Shown one piece after another: positions 45,420 through 54,660 of a stretch of 64,000 nt of DNA. Under the pieces are notes generated by a model. It did not search any database, was not told the DNA's origin, and saw only the letters and a list, made by a program, of their open reading frames with translations. Both the position numbers and the translations under genes were made by a program. Source of the DNA: Komagataeibacter xylinus (GTDB taxonomy: Bacteria > Pseudomonadota > Alphaproteobacteria > Acetobacterales > Acetobacteraceae); the NCBI RefSeq assembly GCF_004302915.1, contig NZ_QQBI01000004.1, forward strand, positions 62,001 to 126,000, written 5' to 3'. Every line of letters starts with the position of its first letter. Within the stretch, counting starts at the first letter, position 1.

Positions 45420-46757
45420 CTATCCCGCGTTGCGGGACGCCTCGCCTTCGTGTCCCTGCTGGTCGTGTGGCTGGCCATCATGGCGCATGATCCCGTTCCG
45501 CTGCCCTTCTGAAACCCGGCCGGGCGGTGGCGGTTCATAACCAAATACCGAGCGCCCGCCATAATCATGCGATCGGGCGCGTTCCTCGCCCATAATCGCG
45601 GAAAAAGACGGGCCGCGCGCATCGCGCTCCAGCCTGCGGGTAGCGGAATCAAGCCGGCGGATGGCATCGAGCCGTTCCTCGCGCCCCAGTTTCGCAGCAG
45701 CCACTGCCGCCTTCATGACCGAGAGCGTGCGGTCATACACCGCCACCGGCACGGGATAGGGGTGGCGGTCCTTGCCGCCATGCGCCAGCGAGAAGCGAGC
45801 CGGGTCATCAAACCGGCACGGCGCGCCATGCACCACCTCCGCCACCAGCGCGAGCGCGCGCACCGTGCGCGCCCCCACGCCGGCCACGCGCAGCAGGTCG
45901 GGGAAGTCACGCGGTCCCGCCTCCTGTGCCGCCGCCAGCGCGCCGTGCAGGCGGCGCATGTTTACATCCTGCGGCTGCACGTCATGGTGGGCGGGCATGC
46001 ACAGATAGGGCAGTTCGCCCTGCGCGGGGGGCTGCGGGGGCCCATGGCCCTCGATGCGCATGAGCTCGCGCGTCAGCCGGTCCGGCCCCATGGCGTGGAG
46101 CAGTTCGACCTGCCCCGCGCGTGAGGCACCGGCCCGGCGATCGGTCAGGTTCATGATGGGGCGGCCTGTCGTGCGGCCATCAATGGCGGCATGCGGCGCC
46201 TCGACAAAACTGCTCACGTCATCGGACAGCCAGTGATAGCGCCGCGCAAGGCGCTGGCCCGCATGCATGCCCTGCTGCACCACGGCCCATTTGCCATCCG
46301 CCGCCACGATGAAACCATGCAGGTACAGGTCGAATCCATCCTGCACGGCAGCGCTATCTACCTTGGCCACCATGCGGCTCGTGGCCACGAGCGGCGTGGC
46401 GTCAAGCCCGGTGGCCTCGCCCACCGCCAGCAGCTCATCAGGCGTACGGCGCGAATGGCGGCCACGGCCCCCGCACACATACAGGCCCAGATCATCCTGC
46501 AGGGGCGCAAGCCCGCGCTTGAGCGCCCCGATCACGCTGGTGGTGATGCCGGAGGAATGCCAGTCCATGCCCATGACCGCGCCAAAGGACTGGAACCAGA
46601 ACGGGTGGGCCAGCCTGCGCAGGAATTCGTCCCGCCCGTAATGATGCACGACCGCCTGCGTGATGACCGCCCCCAGCCGCGCCATGCGCTGGCCCAGCCA
46701 CGCGGGCACGCGCCCGGTATGCAGCGGCAGGTCGGCGGAGCCCGCGCGTCGGGTCAT
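45420..46757 (-). CDS. DUF763 family protein
   Basis: A 445-residue protein matching DUF763: the N-terminal GSADLPLHTGRVPAWLG, then FGAVMGMDWHSSGITTSV and the central YHWLSDDVSSFVE. A helix-hairpin-helix-like element (LLRVAGVGARTVRALAL) near residue 295 suggests nucleic-acid binding. The family's biochemical role is not established, though DNA processing has been suspected from its motifs. The 60-residue C-terminal tail is charged and low complexity. It lies between the ABC exporter and mntR on the same strand; the 92-bp gap to the exporter suggests separate units. Confidence 0.85.
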   Translation of the reverse strand: MTRRAGSADLPLHTGRVPAWLGQRMARLGAVITQAVVHHYGRDEFLRRLAHPFWFQSFGAVMGMDWHSSGITTSVIGALKRGLAPLQDDLGLYVCGGRGRHSRRTPDELLAVGEATGLDATPLVATSRMVAKVDSAAVQDGFDLYLHGFIVAADGKWAVVQQGMHAGQRLARRYHWLSDDVSSFVEAPHAAIDGRTTGRPIMNLTDRRAGASRAGQVELLHAMGPDRLTRELMRIEGHGPPQPPAQGELPYLCMPAHHDVQPQDVNMRRLHGALAAAQEAGPRDFPDLLRVAGVGARTVRALALVAEVVHGAPCRFDDPARFSLAHGGKDRHPYPVPVAVYDRTLSVMKAAVAAAKLGREERLDAIRRLDSATRRLERDARGPSFSAIMGEERARSHDYGGRSVFGYEPPPPGRVSEGQRNGIMRHDGQPHDQQGHEGEASRNAG

Positions 46758-46781
46758 GGGGCGTTCCCTTCCCTTTGTGGG

Positions 46782-47273
46782 TCAGTCGTCGTGTCTTTTG
46801 CCTGCCTTGGCCATGAAGGTGGCCAGCCCCGCCTCGAGCGCGTGGCGGAAGGCGCGCAGCGTTTCCGCCCCCACATAGTGTTCCATGCCCTCGGCATCAA
46901 TGCGGGCACTCGCTTCGCTCACCCCAAGGGCGCGCAGGAACTGCTCGACCGTGTGGTGGCGCGCCCGGCTGGCCCGCGCCATCTCCTGGCCTGCCCCGGT
47001 CAGGAAAATGCCGCGATAGGGCCTGCGCGTGACCAGCCCGTCCGCCTCGAGGCGGACCAGCATCTTGGCCACGGTGGGCTGCGATACGCCAAGCCGGGCA
47101 GCGATATCGACCTGCCGCGCCTCCTGCCCGTCATTGAGCAGGTCATCGATCAGTTCGACATAATCCTCGATCAGGGCCGTCTTGCGCGCCAGCCGCGCCT
47201 GGCGGAAGCCCGCGCACTGCGTGTCGGCATCGGGCATGGGGGCTGCTGCCGGCCTGTGCTCGGGGCCGGGCAT
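46782..47273 (-). CDS. mntR: Manganese-responsive DtxR-family regulator MntR
   Basis: A 163-residue DtxR/MntR-type regulator. The winged helix is [20 protein letters not shown] followed by [19 protein letters not shown]; the dimer/metal region holds [14 protein letters not shown] and [10 protein letters not shown], with the His and Glu metal ligands expected for Mn2+. In proteobacteria it represses Mn importers such as mntH, not seen here. ATG 47273 shares one base with the purU stop (TGATG), so translation is coupled; ATG 47237 is a possible shorter start. Confidence 0.88.
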   Translation of the reverse strand: MPGPEHRPAAAPMPDADTQCAGFRQARLARKTALIEDYVELIDDLLNDGQEARQVDIAARLGVSQPTVAKMLVRLEADGLVTRRPYRGIFLTGAGQEMARASRARHHTVEQFLRALGVSEASARIDAEGMEHYVGAETLRAFRHALEAGLATFMAKAGKRHDD

Positions 47274-48154
47274 CAGGGATTGAACACGATGGTCTTGCGC
47301 CCGTTGGGAATGACGCGGCACTCGGTAAAGTAACGCACGGCGCGCGCCAGCACCCGGCGCTCGATATCGCGCCCCTTGCGGATCAGGTCATCAGGGGTAT
47401 CGGCATGGGTAATGCGCTCGACATCCTGCTCGATGATCGGACCTTCATCAAGGTCGGGGGTCACGAAATGGGCGGTCGCACCGATCAGCTTCACGCCGCG
47501 CGCAAACGCCTGGTGATAGGGCTTCGCCCCCTTGAAGCCGGGCAGGAAGGAGTGGTGGATGTTGATGCACCGCCCCGCCAGCCACGCGCTCATGGAATCG
47601 GACAGGATCTGCATGTACCGCGCCAGCACCACCAGCTCGGCCCCTGTCCCGCGCACGATCTCGGCCATCCTGGCCTCCTGCGCAGCCTTGGTGGCGGCGG
47701 TTACGGGCAGGTAATGGAAGGGGATGCCGTCAAGGTCGATATGGGCATAGGTCTCGCGTGGGTGGTTGGCGATGATGGCCACCGGCGCAATGGCCAGCTC
47801 GCCAATGCGCCAGCGGTACAGCAGGTCGACCAGGCAGTGATCGAAGCGCGAGACCATGATGACGGTGCGCGTGGGCCGCAGGCTCTCGCGCAGCGACCAG
47901 TGCATGTCGAACCGCGCGGCCAGCGCGGCCAGCGCCTGCTCGAGCATGCCGCGCTCCACCCCGCCTGCGGGCACGCTGAACACCACGCGCATGAAGAAGA
48001 TGCGGCTTTCACGCTCATCGAACTGCTGGGCGCCCGCAATGTCGCCACCAAGCTCGAACAGGGCCTGGCTGATGGCCGCCACGATGCCGGGCCGGTTGGG
48101 GCAGGACAGCGTGAGCACATAGGACAGGCGCAGCCCCTGGGCAGGATCAGACAT
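47273..48154 (-). CDS. purU: Formyltetrahydrofolate deformylase
   Basis: A 293-residue enzyme that hydrolyses 10-formyl-THF to THF and formate, balancing one-carbon pools. An N-terminal ACT domain ([17 protein letters not shown]) precedes the formyltransferase-fold domain with [13 protein letters not shown], the catalytic Asn-His motif [17 protein letters not shown] and the Asp of [13 protein letters not shown] 48154 is four bases after the peroxiredoxin stop, so prx-purU-mntR look like one operon. Confidence 0.95.
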   Translation of the reverse strand: MSDPAQGLRLSYVLTLSCPNRPGIVAAISQALFELGGDIAGAQQFDERESRIFFMRVVFSVPAGGVERGMLEQALAALAARFDMHWSLRESLRPTRTVIMVSRFDHCLVDLLYRWRIGELAIAPVAIIANHPRETYAHIDLDGIPFHYLPVTAATKAAQEARMAEIVRGTGAELVVLARYMQILSDSMSAWLAGRCINIHHSFLPGFKGAKPYHQAFARGVKLIGATAHFVTPDLDEGPIIEQDVERITHADTPDDLIRKGRDIERRVLARAVRYFTECRVIPNGRKTIVFNP

Positions 48155-48158
48155 GGCG

Positions 48159-48839
48159 TTACTGCCCGCGCTTGCGGCCCGTATCGGGCACGGGGTTGTA
48201 GAACCAGCAGCCATTGCCCCCGACCTTGCGCAGGGCGGCCTGCGTGGTGGGCACGGGGCGCACCACGTCGCAGCCCGGCGTCCAGCCCTCCGGCGTCATG
48301 ACCGCGTTGCCCTCGCTGCGGCGCAGGGCCTCGACCAGGCGCAGCAGTTCCTCGACCGAGCGCCCGACCGACATGGGGTACCACACCAGCGCGCGGATCA
48401 CGCCATCGGGGTCGATCACGTAGGTGGCGCGCACGGTGGCGCTGTTCTGCGCGGTCAGGTCCAGCATGCCGTAGGCGCGGCATACCGCCATGGAGGGGTC
48501 TTCCACCAGCGGGAACGGAATCTCGACGCCAAAGCGCTCCTGTATCGTCTCGAGCCAGGCCAGATGCGCGTACAGGCTGTCGACCGACAGGCCCAGCAGC
48601 GCGCAGTCAAGCTGCTCGAAGCGATCGACCGCGCGGGCCAGCCCCATGAACTCGCTGGTGCACACGGGCGTGAAATCCGCCGGGTGCGAGAAAAACAGCA
48701 GCCAGCGCCCGCGGAAGTCCGACAGGCGCATTTCCCCCTTCGTGGTCCGGGCCTGAAAGTCTGGTGCCACGTCCCCGATCCGCAACGGGCGCGTTCCGAT
48801 CGCGCCATGGTTTGCGGATATGCTCGCCTCTGTGCTCAT
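48159..48839 (-). CDS. 1-Cys (Prx6-type) peroxiredoxin
   Basis: A 226-residue thiol peroxidase. The peroxidatic Cys60 is in [13 protein letters not shown], and the long C-terminal arm and [15 protein letters not shown] are typical of the Prx6 group. It reduces H2O2 or alkyl hydroperoxides in the cytoplasm. ATG 48839 ([12 protein letters not shown]) is chosen. It heads a minus-strand set with purU and mntR and is divergent from the sulfide-detoxification genes across a 90-bp promoter containing a palindrome. Confidence 0.92.
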   Translation of the reverse strand: MSTEASISANHGAIGTRPLRIGDVAPDFQARTTKGEMRLSDFRGRWLLFFSHPADFTPVCTSEFMGLARAVDRFEQLDCALLGLSVDSLYAHLAWLETIQERFGVEIPFPLVEDPSMAVCRAYGMLDLTAQNSATVRATYVIDPDGVIRALVWYPMSVGRSVEELLRLVEALRRSEGNAVMTPEGWTPGCDVVRPVPTTQAALRKVGGNGCWFYNPVPDTGRKRGQ

Positions 48840-48889
48840 GCCCTGCCCTTTTGCATCTGCCGCGCCTTGACGCAAGCCATCTCATAACA

Positions 48890-48904
48890 TACATTTATTA
48901 TGTA
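48890..48904. promoter_or_regulatory. Palindrome in divergent promoter (candidate operator)
   Basis: TACAT-TTATT-ATGTA is an inverted repeat between the peroxiredoxin and persulfide dioxygenase starts. Its AT-rich form resembles sites of ArsR-type sulfide sensors such as BigR, but no such regulator is encoded in the window. Confidence 0.45.
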
Positions 48905-48929
48905 ATTCATAAACTATGGATGACATTTC

Positions 48930-49853
48930 ATGTCCGACCCCGCCCTTGAAGCCGCTGCAAGCCAGGTAGTGACATGCCGCGCCACCGGCCAGGCGCCGGT
49001 TGTCCGGACCTTTTTCGACCTGCCCACCTTCACCGCCACCCATGTGGTGCACGACCCCGCCACCCGCGCCTGCGCCATCATAGACAGCGTGATGGATTAC
49101 GACCCTGCATCAGGCAGGACCGACCACGCCATGGCGCAGGACATCGTGGACTACGTCACGGCGGAAAAGCTGGAGGTGGAATGGCTGCTTGAAACCCATG
49201 TCCATGCCGATCACCTCTCGGCAGCGCCGTGGCTGCAGGAGCGCCTTGGCGGCAGGCTCGGCATTGGCCATGCCATCCTGAAAGTGCAGGACATCTTCGG
49301 CAAGCTGTTCAACGCGGGCACGCAATTCGCGCGCGATGGCTCGCAGTTCGACGCGCTGTTCGAGGACGGGGCACGGTTCACGCTCGGTACCCTGCCCGTG
49401 ACCGCGCTGCACGTGCCCGGCCACACCCCTGCCGACATGGCCTATGTGATCGGTGAGGCCGCCTTTATCGGCGATACGCTGTTCATGCCCGATTACGGCA
49501 CCGCGCGGGCCGATTTTCCCGGCGGGGATGCCCGCATGCTCTACCATTCCATCCGCCGCCTGCTCGCCCTGCCCGCCGAGACGCGGGTTTTCCTGTGCCA
49601 CGACTACAAGGCCCCCGGCCGCGACACCTTTGCATGGGAAACCACCATCGGCGCGGAACGCGAGAACAATGTTCACGTTCATGATGGCGTGAACGAGGAT
49701 GCCTTCGTGCAGATGCGCACCGCGCGCGACGCCACCCTGTCGCTGCCCAACCTGATCATGCCCTCGGTGCAGGTCAACATGCGTGGCGGCCATTTGCCCG
49801 AGCCCGAAGATAATGGTGTAAGCTACATCAAGATACCACTCAGCCGTTCCTGA
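48930..49853 (+). CDS. MBL-fold persulfide dioxygenase (ETHE1/Blh-like)
   Basis: A 307-residue metallo-beta-lactamase-fold protein. The iron/zinc motif THVHADHL (His90, His92, Asp94, His95) is followed by VPGHTPADM, GDTLFMPDYG and FLCHDYK metal ligands. With the downstream sulfide:quinone reductase it fits the persulfide dioxygenase that oxidises glutathione persulfide to sulfite. It has no rhodanese domain. The gene pair handles sulfide/persulfide stress; the candidate operator lies 26 bases upstream of the start. Confidence 0.85.
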   Translation: MSDPALEAAASQVVTCRATGQAPVVRTFFDLPTFTATHVVHDPATRACAIIDSVMDYDPASGRTDHAMAQDIVDYVTAEKLEVEWLLETHVHADHLSAAPWLQERLGGRLGIGHAILKVQDIFGKLFNAGTQFARDGSQFDALFEDGARFTLGTLPVTALHVPGHTPADMAYVIGEAAFIGDTLFMPDYGTARADFPGGDARMLYHSIRRLLALPAETRVFLCHDYKAPGRDTFAWETTIGAERENNVHVHDGVNEDAFVQMRTARDATLSLPNLIMPSVQVNMRGGHLPEPEDNGVSYIKIPLSRS

Positions 49854-49902
49854 CGCCCATCCAGCGCAGCCTTATCTACAAAGAGTCATACGGAGACCCT
49901 TC

Positions 49903-51189
49903 ATGACCGATACCCCCCCATCCACCCCGAACCTCGCCAGCACGGCGCGGGGCCTGACCTATGATGTCGTCGTGGTTGGCGGGGGTGCGGCCGGCCTGTC
50001 CACCGCTGCGAGCATTCTCAAGCGGCGTGGCGGCATCACGCTGGCCATCATCGAGCCGTCGGGCTCGCATTTCTACCAACCGGGCTGGACGCTGGTGGGC
50101 GGCGGCGTGTTCAAGCAGTCACAGACCCGCCGGTCGGAAAAGAAGCTGATCCCGGCCGGCGCCGACTGGGTGCAGGCCGCAGCCACGGGCTTCGAGCCGG
50201 AAGCCAATCTCGTGCACCTGTCCAACGGGTCATCCATCCGCTACGAGGTGCTGGTGGTGGCCACCGGCCTGACGCTGGACTGGGATGCGATCGAGGGGCT
50301 GAGCGAGACCCTTGGCCGCAATGGTGTCACCTCAAACTACCGCTACGACCTTGCCCCCTATACCTGGCAGATGGTGCAGACGCTGGGGCGCGGCAATGCC
50401 GTCTTTACCCAGCCGCCCATGCCCATCAAGTGCGCGGGCGCGCCGCAGAAGGCGATGTACCTGGCGTGTGACGCGTGGCGCAGGCGGGGCCTGGCCGACA
50501 ACATCAACGTGTCCTTCCACACCGCAACGCCGGGGCTGTTTGGCGTGAAGGAATTCGTGCCGCCGCTGATGGACTACATCAACCGCTACCATATCGACCT
50601 GTGCCTCAAGTCCAACCTGACGAAGGTGGACGGCAAGGGCCGCATCGCCACCTTCGAGAACGTGGCGCAGGATGGCAGCAAGACGACCTCGGAAGTGGAA
50701 TTCGACATGCTGCATGTCGTGCCGCCCCAGCGCGCGCCCGACGTGATCCGCAACAGCGCGCTTGCGGGTGATGCAGGCTGGGTGTCGGTTGACCCCGCGA
50801 CCCTGCGCCACACAAAATTTGCCAATGTGTTCGCACTCGGCGACGTGGCGGGCACCTCCAACGCCAAGACCGCCGCCGCCGTGCGCGTGCAGGCCCCGGT
50901 CGTGGCCGTGAACGTGCTGGCAACGCTGGACCACAAGCCCGCCGTGGCCGATTATGACGGCTATGGCGCCTGCCCGCTGACTGTCGAGCGCGGCAAGATC
51001 GTGCTGGCCGAGTTCGCCTATGGCGGCAAGCTGGCCCCCACCCTGCCCACATGGCTGCTCAATGGCCGCAAGCCCACGCATCTGGCCTGGTTCCTCAAGG
51101 AATGGGTCATGCCCGCGCTGTACTGGGATGGCATGCTGCGCGGCCATGAACTGATGGTGGCCCCGCATAGGATCGGCACGCCGCGCTGA
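49903..51189 (+). CDS. Sulfide:quinone oxidoreductase-like flavoprotein
   Basis: A 428-residue flavoprotein of the pyridine nucleotide-disulfide family in the SQR group. FAD motifs are VVVVGGGAAGLSTAAS at the N-terminus and KFANVFALGDVAG later. A redox cysteine is in PIKCAGAPQKAMYL near residue 176 and a second in YGACPLTVERGK; HFYQPGWTLVGGG is also SQR-like. It should oxidise sulfide at the inner membrane and reduce quinone. It follows the persulfide dioxygenase by 50 bases on the same strand and a strong hairpin follows, so the two form a unit. Confidence 0.87.
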   Translation: MTDTPPSTPNLASTARGLTYDVVVVGGGAAGLSTAASILKRRGGITLAIIEPSGSHFYQPGWTLVGGGVFKQSQTRRSEKKLIPAGADWVQAAATGFEPEANLVHLSNGSSIRYEVLVVATGLTLDWDAIEGLSETLGRNGVTSNYRYDLAPYTWQMVQTLGRGNAVFTQPPMPIKCAGAPQKAMYLACDAWRRRGLADNINVSFHTATPGLFGVKEFVPPLMDYINRYHIDLCLKSNLTKVDGKGRIATFENVAQDGSKTTSEVEFDMLHVVPPQRAPDVIRNSALAGDAGWVSVDPATLRHTKFANVFALGDVAGTSNAKTAAAVRVQAPVVAVNVLATLDHKPAVADYDGYGACPLTVERGKIVLAEFAYGGKLAPTLPTWLLNGRKPTHLAWFLKEWVMPALYWDGMLRGHELMVAPHRIGTPR

Positions 51190-51214
51190 TCTTTCGCACA
51201 AACTGCAATGCGTG

Positions 51215-51247
51215 ATGGCCGCGCGGGGTAGACCTCCGCGCGGCCAT
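51215..51247 (+). terminator. Hairpin after the sulfide-detoxification pair
   Basis: ATGGCCGCGCGG and CCGCGCGGCCAT form a perfect 12-pair stem 26 bases after the stop at 51189. No T run follows. It overlaps the first possible ATG of the next gene, which supports the later start used there. Confidence 0.6.
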
Positions 51248-51263
51248 GCGTATGTTTGGGGCC

Positions 51264-51833
51264 ATGAACACCAGCAGACAGGGCCAGCACCATGTGGGCT
51301 CCAGCCGCCCGCTCCGCCTGGCCGATGACGTGGTCAGCCATGCCATTTATGGCGGCCCGGACAAATGCTACCGCTATGAACTGACCCGCACCTGGAACCC
51401 GCAAGGGCCCGCGGTGATGTGGCTGATGATGAACCCATCGGTTGCAACGGAAGACGGCGATGACCGCACGGTGGCCAAGTGCCAGCGCTATGCCCGCGCC
51501 TGGGGCTACGGCACGCTGCTGGTGGGCAACACCTTCGCCTATCGCTGCACCGACCAGAAGCGCCTGACCGAGGTGCCCGACCCGGTCGGCCCCGAAAATG
51601 ACCGCCACCTGCTGGCCATGGCGCGGCGGGCCGACCTAGTGGTGGCGGCCTATGGCTCGCCGCAGATCAAGAGCCTGCTGCCCCGCGGGCCGGAGGTGAT
51701 CCGCATGCTGCAACAGCACGGCATTACGGTCAGCGCCATGCGGCTGAGCAAGGGTTCGGGCCGCCCCGAGCATCCGCTTTACCTGCCCAGCAGCCTGAAG
51801 CCGGAACCCCTGCCACCTTTTGCCCCGGCCTGA
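51264..51833 (+). CDS. DUF1643 family protein
   Basis: A 189-residue protein of the DUF1643 family, seen from YELTRTWNPQGPAVMWLMMNPS, RTVAKCQRYARAWGYGTLLV and GNTFAYRCTDQKRL. The family is uncharacterised but widespread and often linked with mobile elements. ATG 51264 is chosen because the earlier in-frame ATG 51246 lies in a hairpin. A repeat copy separates it from the convergent acidic protein gene. Confidence 0.85.
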   Translation: MNTSRQGQHHVGSSRPLRLADDVVSHAIYGGPDKCYRYELTRTWNPQGPAVMWLMMNPSVATEDGDDRTVAKCQRYARAWGYGTLLVGNTFAYRCTDQKRLTEVPDPVGPENDRHLLAMARRADLVVAAYGSPQIKSLLPRGPEVIRMLQQHGITVSAMRLSKGSGRPEHPLYLPSSLKPEPLPPFAPA

Positions 51834-51848
51834 CTGGCCTACGGGGCC

Positions 51849-51916
51849 TGAAAAAAGTTCCTGGCAGCGTCATTTGAAGCTTTTAAAAAAAAGCTTCACC
51901 AAAAACTTTTATTATT
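51849..51916 (+). repeat. Two-hairpin intergenic repeat, partial copy (D)
   Basis: Carries hairpin 2 (GAAGCTTTTA...AAAAGCTTC, 51876-51897) and the tail CACCAAAAACTTTTATTATT; hairpin 1 is degraded. It lies between the convergent stops at 51833 and 51930. Confidence 0.8.
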
Positions 51917-51929
51917 TCAGGACAGGATC

Positions 51930-52319
51930 TTAGTAGTCGAAATCGACCGAGAAAGACCCTTCGGCCATTTCCACCCGCAGGGTCAGCCCGGTCCAGACCG
52001 GCTGGTCACGGGCCGGGTTCTCGCGCCAGAAGGCGGCGCGCAGTTCCAGCAGTTCATGCTGCAGGTCGTGCAGGTAGCGGATATGGCCTTCGGTCGATTC
52101 GTCCTCGAAGGGGCTGAAATTGACCTTTTCCCCCTCCTGCGTTTCGTAATCGAAGCCGAAATACACATTCGTGTCGCCCAGTTCGACATTGCCGGTAAAG
52201 GCCATGTGCATCTCGATGGCGCGGCAGGTTTCTTCCTCCTCTTCCGGCACGGCGATCAGCACGAGTTCGGCAATGGCGTTGAGAATGGCCTTTGAGCCGG
52301 GAGGGGCTACGTTGTTCAT
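51930..52319 (-). CDS. Acidic hypothetical protein
   Basis: A 129-residue, strongly acidic cytoplasmic protein (VPEEEEETCRAIEMHMAF; later SPFEDESTEGHIRYLHDL) with an alternating helix/strand layout. It ends in a strand, RVEMAEGSFSVDFDY. I do not recognise the family; the general shape resembles small immunity or antitoxin-like proteins, but nothing toxin-like is adjacent. ATG 52319 has AGGA four bases upstream. Repeat copy E lies between it and dinB. Confidence 0.6.
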   Translation of the reverse strand: MNNVAPPGSKAILNAIAELVLIAVPEEEEETCRAIEMHMAFTGNVELGDTNVYFGFDYETQEGEKVNFSPFEDESTEGHIRYLHDLQHELLELRAAFWRENPARDQPVWTGLTLRVEMAEGSFSVDFDY

Positions 52320-52386
52320 GTTATCCTGCCTGCTGTGGGGGAAGCCATCCCATGGCCTCAATGCGATCTGCCTACAATCGATAAAG

Positions 52387-52454
52387 AGTTTTTGGTGAAG
52401 CTTTTTTCAAAAAGCTTCGAAAGATGCCGCCTTTTTGAAAAAAGCGACACCCGA
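52387..52454 (-). repeat. Two-hairpin intergenic repeat, full copy (E)
   Basis: Both hairpins are present: GAAGCTTTTTTCAAAAAGCTTC-type and GCCGCCTTTTTG...-type, in inverse orientation to copy A. It lies just beyond the dinB stop (52473) in the sense orientation for dinB. Confidence 0.85.
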
Positions 52455-52472
52455 CACCCTTCCATTCATTCA

Positions 52473-53555
52473 TCAGCCAAACAGCGCAAGCTGCCGCGCG
52501 GGTGGAACAGCGCCCGGCACGCGCAGGCCCGATACGGTCACGCCGAGCAGCCTTATGCCCCGTGGCGGCGGAAAACACGGGGCCAGCAGCGCCAGCGCCC
52601 GCCGGGCCAGATCGGCCCCATCCATGACAGGCTCAGGCGCCGTACGCCCGCGCACGATCTGGCGAAAGTCGTTGTATTTCACCTTCAACGTCACGGTCAC
52701 GCCCGTCAGGCCACGCGCCACGCAACGCCCCCATACCCGCTCCGACAGGGCCAGCATGTGGTCACGCGCGGCGGCCCAATCGTGAATATCGGCATCGAAG
52801 GTCTGCTCGCCGCCAATGGAGCGACGCGGGCGGTTGACCTCCACGGGGCGGTCATCAAGCCCACGGGCAATGCCGTAATAGAAATCTGCCGCCTTGCCAA
52901 AATGCCGCAGCAGGCGTGAAAGCGGCTGCGCGCGCAGGTCCAGCCCCGTGCGGATGCCAAGGGCGTGCATCCGCGCCGCCGTGGCCGGGCCAATGCCATG
53001 AAACTGCCCGACCGGCAGGCTCGCCACAAAATCCGGCCCCATGCGCGGTGTAATGACAAACTGACCATCGGGCTTGCGATAATCGGAGGCCAGCTTGGCC
53101 AGGAATTTATTGTAGGACACGCCAGCCGAGGCGGTCAGTGACGTCTCATCGCGGATCCGGGCGCGGATGGCCGTGGCGATTGCCGTGGCGGAGGGATAAT
53201 CCAGCAGGGGCCGGGTTACATCCAGATACGCCTCATCAAGCGAAAGCGGCTGGATGATGGGGGTAAAACAGGCAAAAATGGCGTGAATTTGGGCGGAAAC
53301 CGCGCGATAGACATCAAAACGCGGCGGCACGAACACAAGGTCCGGACATTTGCGCTGCGCCACAACCGAAGGCATGGCCGAGCGCACCCCGAACCGGCGG
53401 GCCTCATAACTTGCGGCAGCGACAACGCCCCGGCGGCCCGCGCCGCCTACGGCCAGTGGCCTGCCCCGCAGGGCCGGATCATCACGCTGCTCGACCGAGG
53501 CATAAAAGGCATCCATGTCAACATGGATGATACGCCTGTGCCCCGCCCTGCTCAC
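52473..53555 (-). CDS. dinB: DNA polymerase IV (Y family)
   Basis: A 360-residue translesion polymerase. The catalytic motifs HVDMDAFYASVEQRD and QPLSLDEAYLDVTRP, the steric-gate region and the helix-hairpin-helix GQFHGIGPATAARMHALG are present. The C-terminus ends ARQLALFG, a likely sliding-clamp-binding motif. The start is GTG 53555, giving MSRAGHRRIIHVDMDAF; the frame is open upstream but the added residues are not polymerase-like. Two-hairpin repeat copy E ends the transcript. Confidence 0.93.
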   Translation of the reverse strand: MSRAGHRRIIHVDMDAFYASVEQRDDPALRGRPLAVGGAGRRGVVAAASYEARRFGVRSAMPSVVAQRKCPDLVFVPPRFDVYRAVSAQIHAIFACFTPIIQPLSLDEAYLDVTRPLLDYPSATAIATAIRARIRDETSLTASAGVSYNKFLAKLASDYRKPDGQFVITPRMGPDFVASLPVGQFHGIGPATAARMHALGIRTGLDLRAQPLSRLLRHFGKAADFYYGIARGLDDRPVEVNRPRRSIGGEQTFDADIHDWAAARDHMLALSERVWGRCVARGLTGVTVTLKVKYNDFRQIVRGRTAPEPVMDGADLARRALALLAPCFPPPRGIRLLGVTVSGLRVPGAVPPARQLALFG

Positions 53556-53619
53556 GGCCCGGACCGCACCAGGGCCATGCCCGCAGGGGACATGACCGGC
53601 ACGGCGTGACTGCGCGAGA

Positions 53620-53739
53620 TCAGTCGTTGCACTTCTTTTTCTTAAGGAAAAACGCGATAACGCCGACAATCGCACCGAAAACCAGGATGCCCTTGAGGCA
53701 GGGAGACTTGGAAGGGCACTTGGTTGCACATTCAGACAT
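53620..53739 (-). CDS. 39-residue cysteine-containing membrane microprotein
   Basis: A very short gene with ATG 53739 and AAGGA seven bases upstream. The product has an N-terminal Cys-rich head (MSECATKCPSKSPCLKG; Cys4, Cys8 and Cys14), one hydrophobic helix (ILVFGAIVGVIAFFL) and a basic tail KKKKCND with a fourth Cys. The layout suggests a small inner-membrane protein with a metal- or redox-active head. It lies 64 bases upstream of dinB on the same strand and is divergent from the YfdX gene. It is easily missed because of length. Confidence 0.65.
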   Translation of the reverse strand: MSECATKCPSKSPCLKGILVFGAIVGVIAFFLKKKKCND

Positions 53740-53948
53740 GATTCATTCCTTGATAAACAGCGCCACCCCAGACGGGAGAGGCATGGCCCATACTAGCGCA
53801 TGCATGCGCCGTGACCAGTGGGGTTTTGGCACGCAGGCGCCCGGGCGGGCCTGACATGCGGCAGCAGGGCAGCCGCATTGCGTTGCCACATCTTTTGTTA
53901 CAGATGGCGTCGGGCAATGATACCGCTACCAAGACCGGAGAATGAACC

Positions 53949-54635
53949 ATGAAGAAATATGCATTCCTGCCCGCAGCCCTGCTCATGCTGGGCACGGCAG
54001 TCGGCGCGGCGCATGCCACCCCCTCGGCCGGGCGTGCGGTCAATCGTGATTTCGCCAAGCTGTCGGCTGATGGCAGCCGCGCGTTTGATGATATCGAGAT
54101 GGCCCGCACGGCGCTTGCCAACAACGACACCGCTGGTGCCGTCAAGCTGCTGACCGATGCCAACAACGCCCTGACCCGCGCCAAGAGCGACAACAAGGTG
54201 TTCATGAAGGCCGAAGCCCAGCTGACACCCCCCAGGAAAGCCCCGGCTGGCGCGCCCGCACCCAAGGCTGCCCCCTCCACCCAGCCCGTGGCCTGGCTGC
54301 CGGTTGATGGCCAGTACATCGTGACCGAGGATCTTGTGCCCTCCTCCCCCCAGGGCACGGCGGTGGCTTCGGCCAATACCAGCCTGAACAAGGGCAAGCC
54401 CGCGCAGGCCGCTCAGAACCTGCAGGTTGCCGCGGTGGATGTTGACTTCGTGCTGGCCATCGCACCGCTTGATGCCAGCGCCAGCGATGTCTATCGCGCT
54501 TCCAACCTGCTGGCGGGTGCAACACCCAACACCAAGGATGCGGACGCCGCCCTGCTCGACGCCCAGAACAGCATCCGCTTCGTATCTGAAGACATGGTCG
54601 GCACGCCTTCGGGCAAGAAAGCCGCCGGGAACTGA
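53949..54635 (+). CDS. YfdX family periplasmic protein
   Basis: A 228-residue protein with a signal peptide (MKKYAFLPAALLMLGTAVGA then AHA) and the helical YfdX domain (INRDF-like VNRDFAKLSADGSRAFDDI, ALANNDTAGAVKLLTDANNA and the C-terminal AQNLQVAAVDVDF). YfdX proteins are linked to acid or multidrug stress in enterobacteria, which would suit an acid-making host; this is inference. GGAG lies eight bases before ATG 53949. The next gene starts 25 bases after its stop, so they are likely co-transcribed. Confidence 0.86.
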   Translation: MKKYAFLPAALLMLGTAVGAAHATPSAGRAVNRDFAKLSADGSRAFDDIEMARTALANNDTAGAVKLLTDANNALTRAKSDNKVFMKAEAQLTPPRKAPAGAPAPKAAPSTQPVAWLPVDGQYIVTEDLVPSSPQGTAVASANTSLNKGKPAQAAQNLQVAAVDVDFVLAIAPLDASASDVYRASNLLAGATPNTKDADAALLDAQNSIRFVSEDMVGTPSGKKAAGN

Positions 54636-54660
54636 GTTCCGGTTGTTTCCGGTCGGTACC

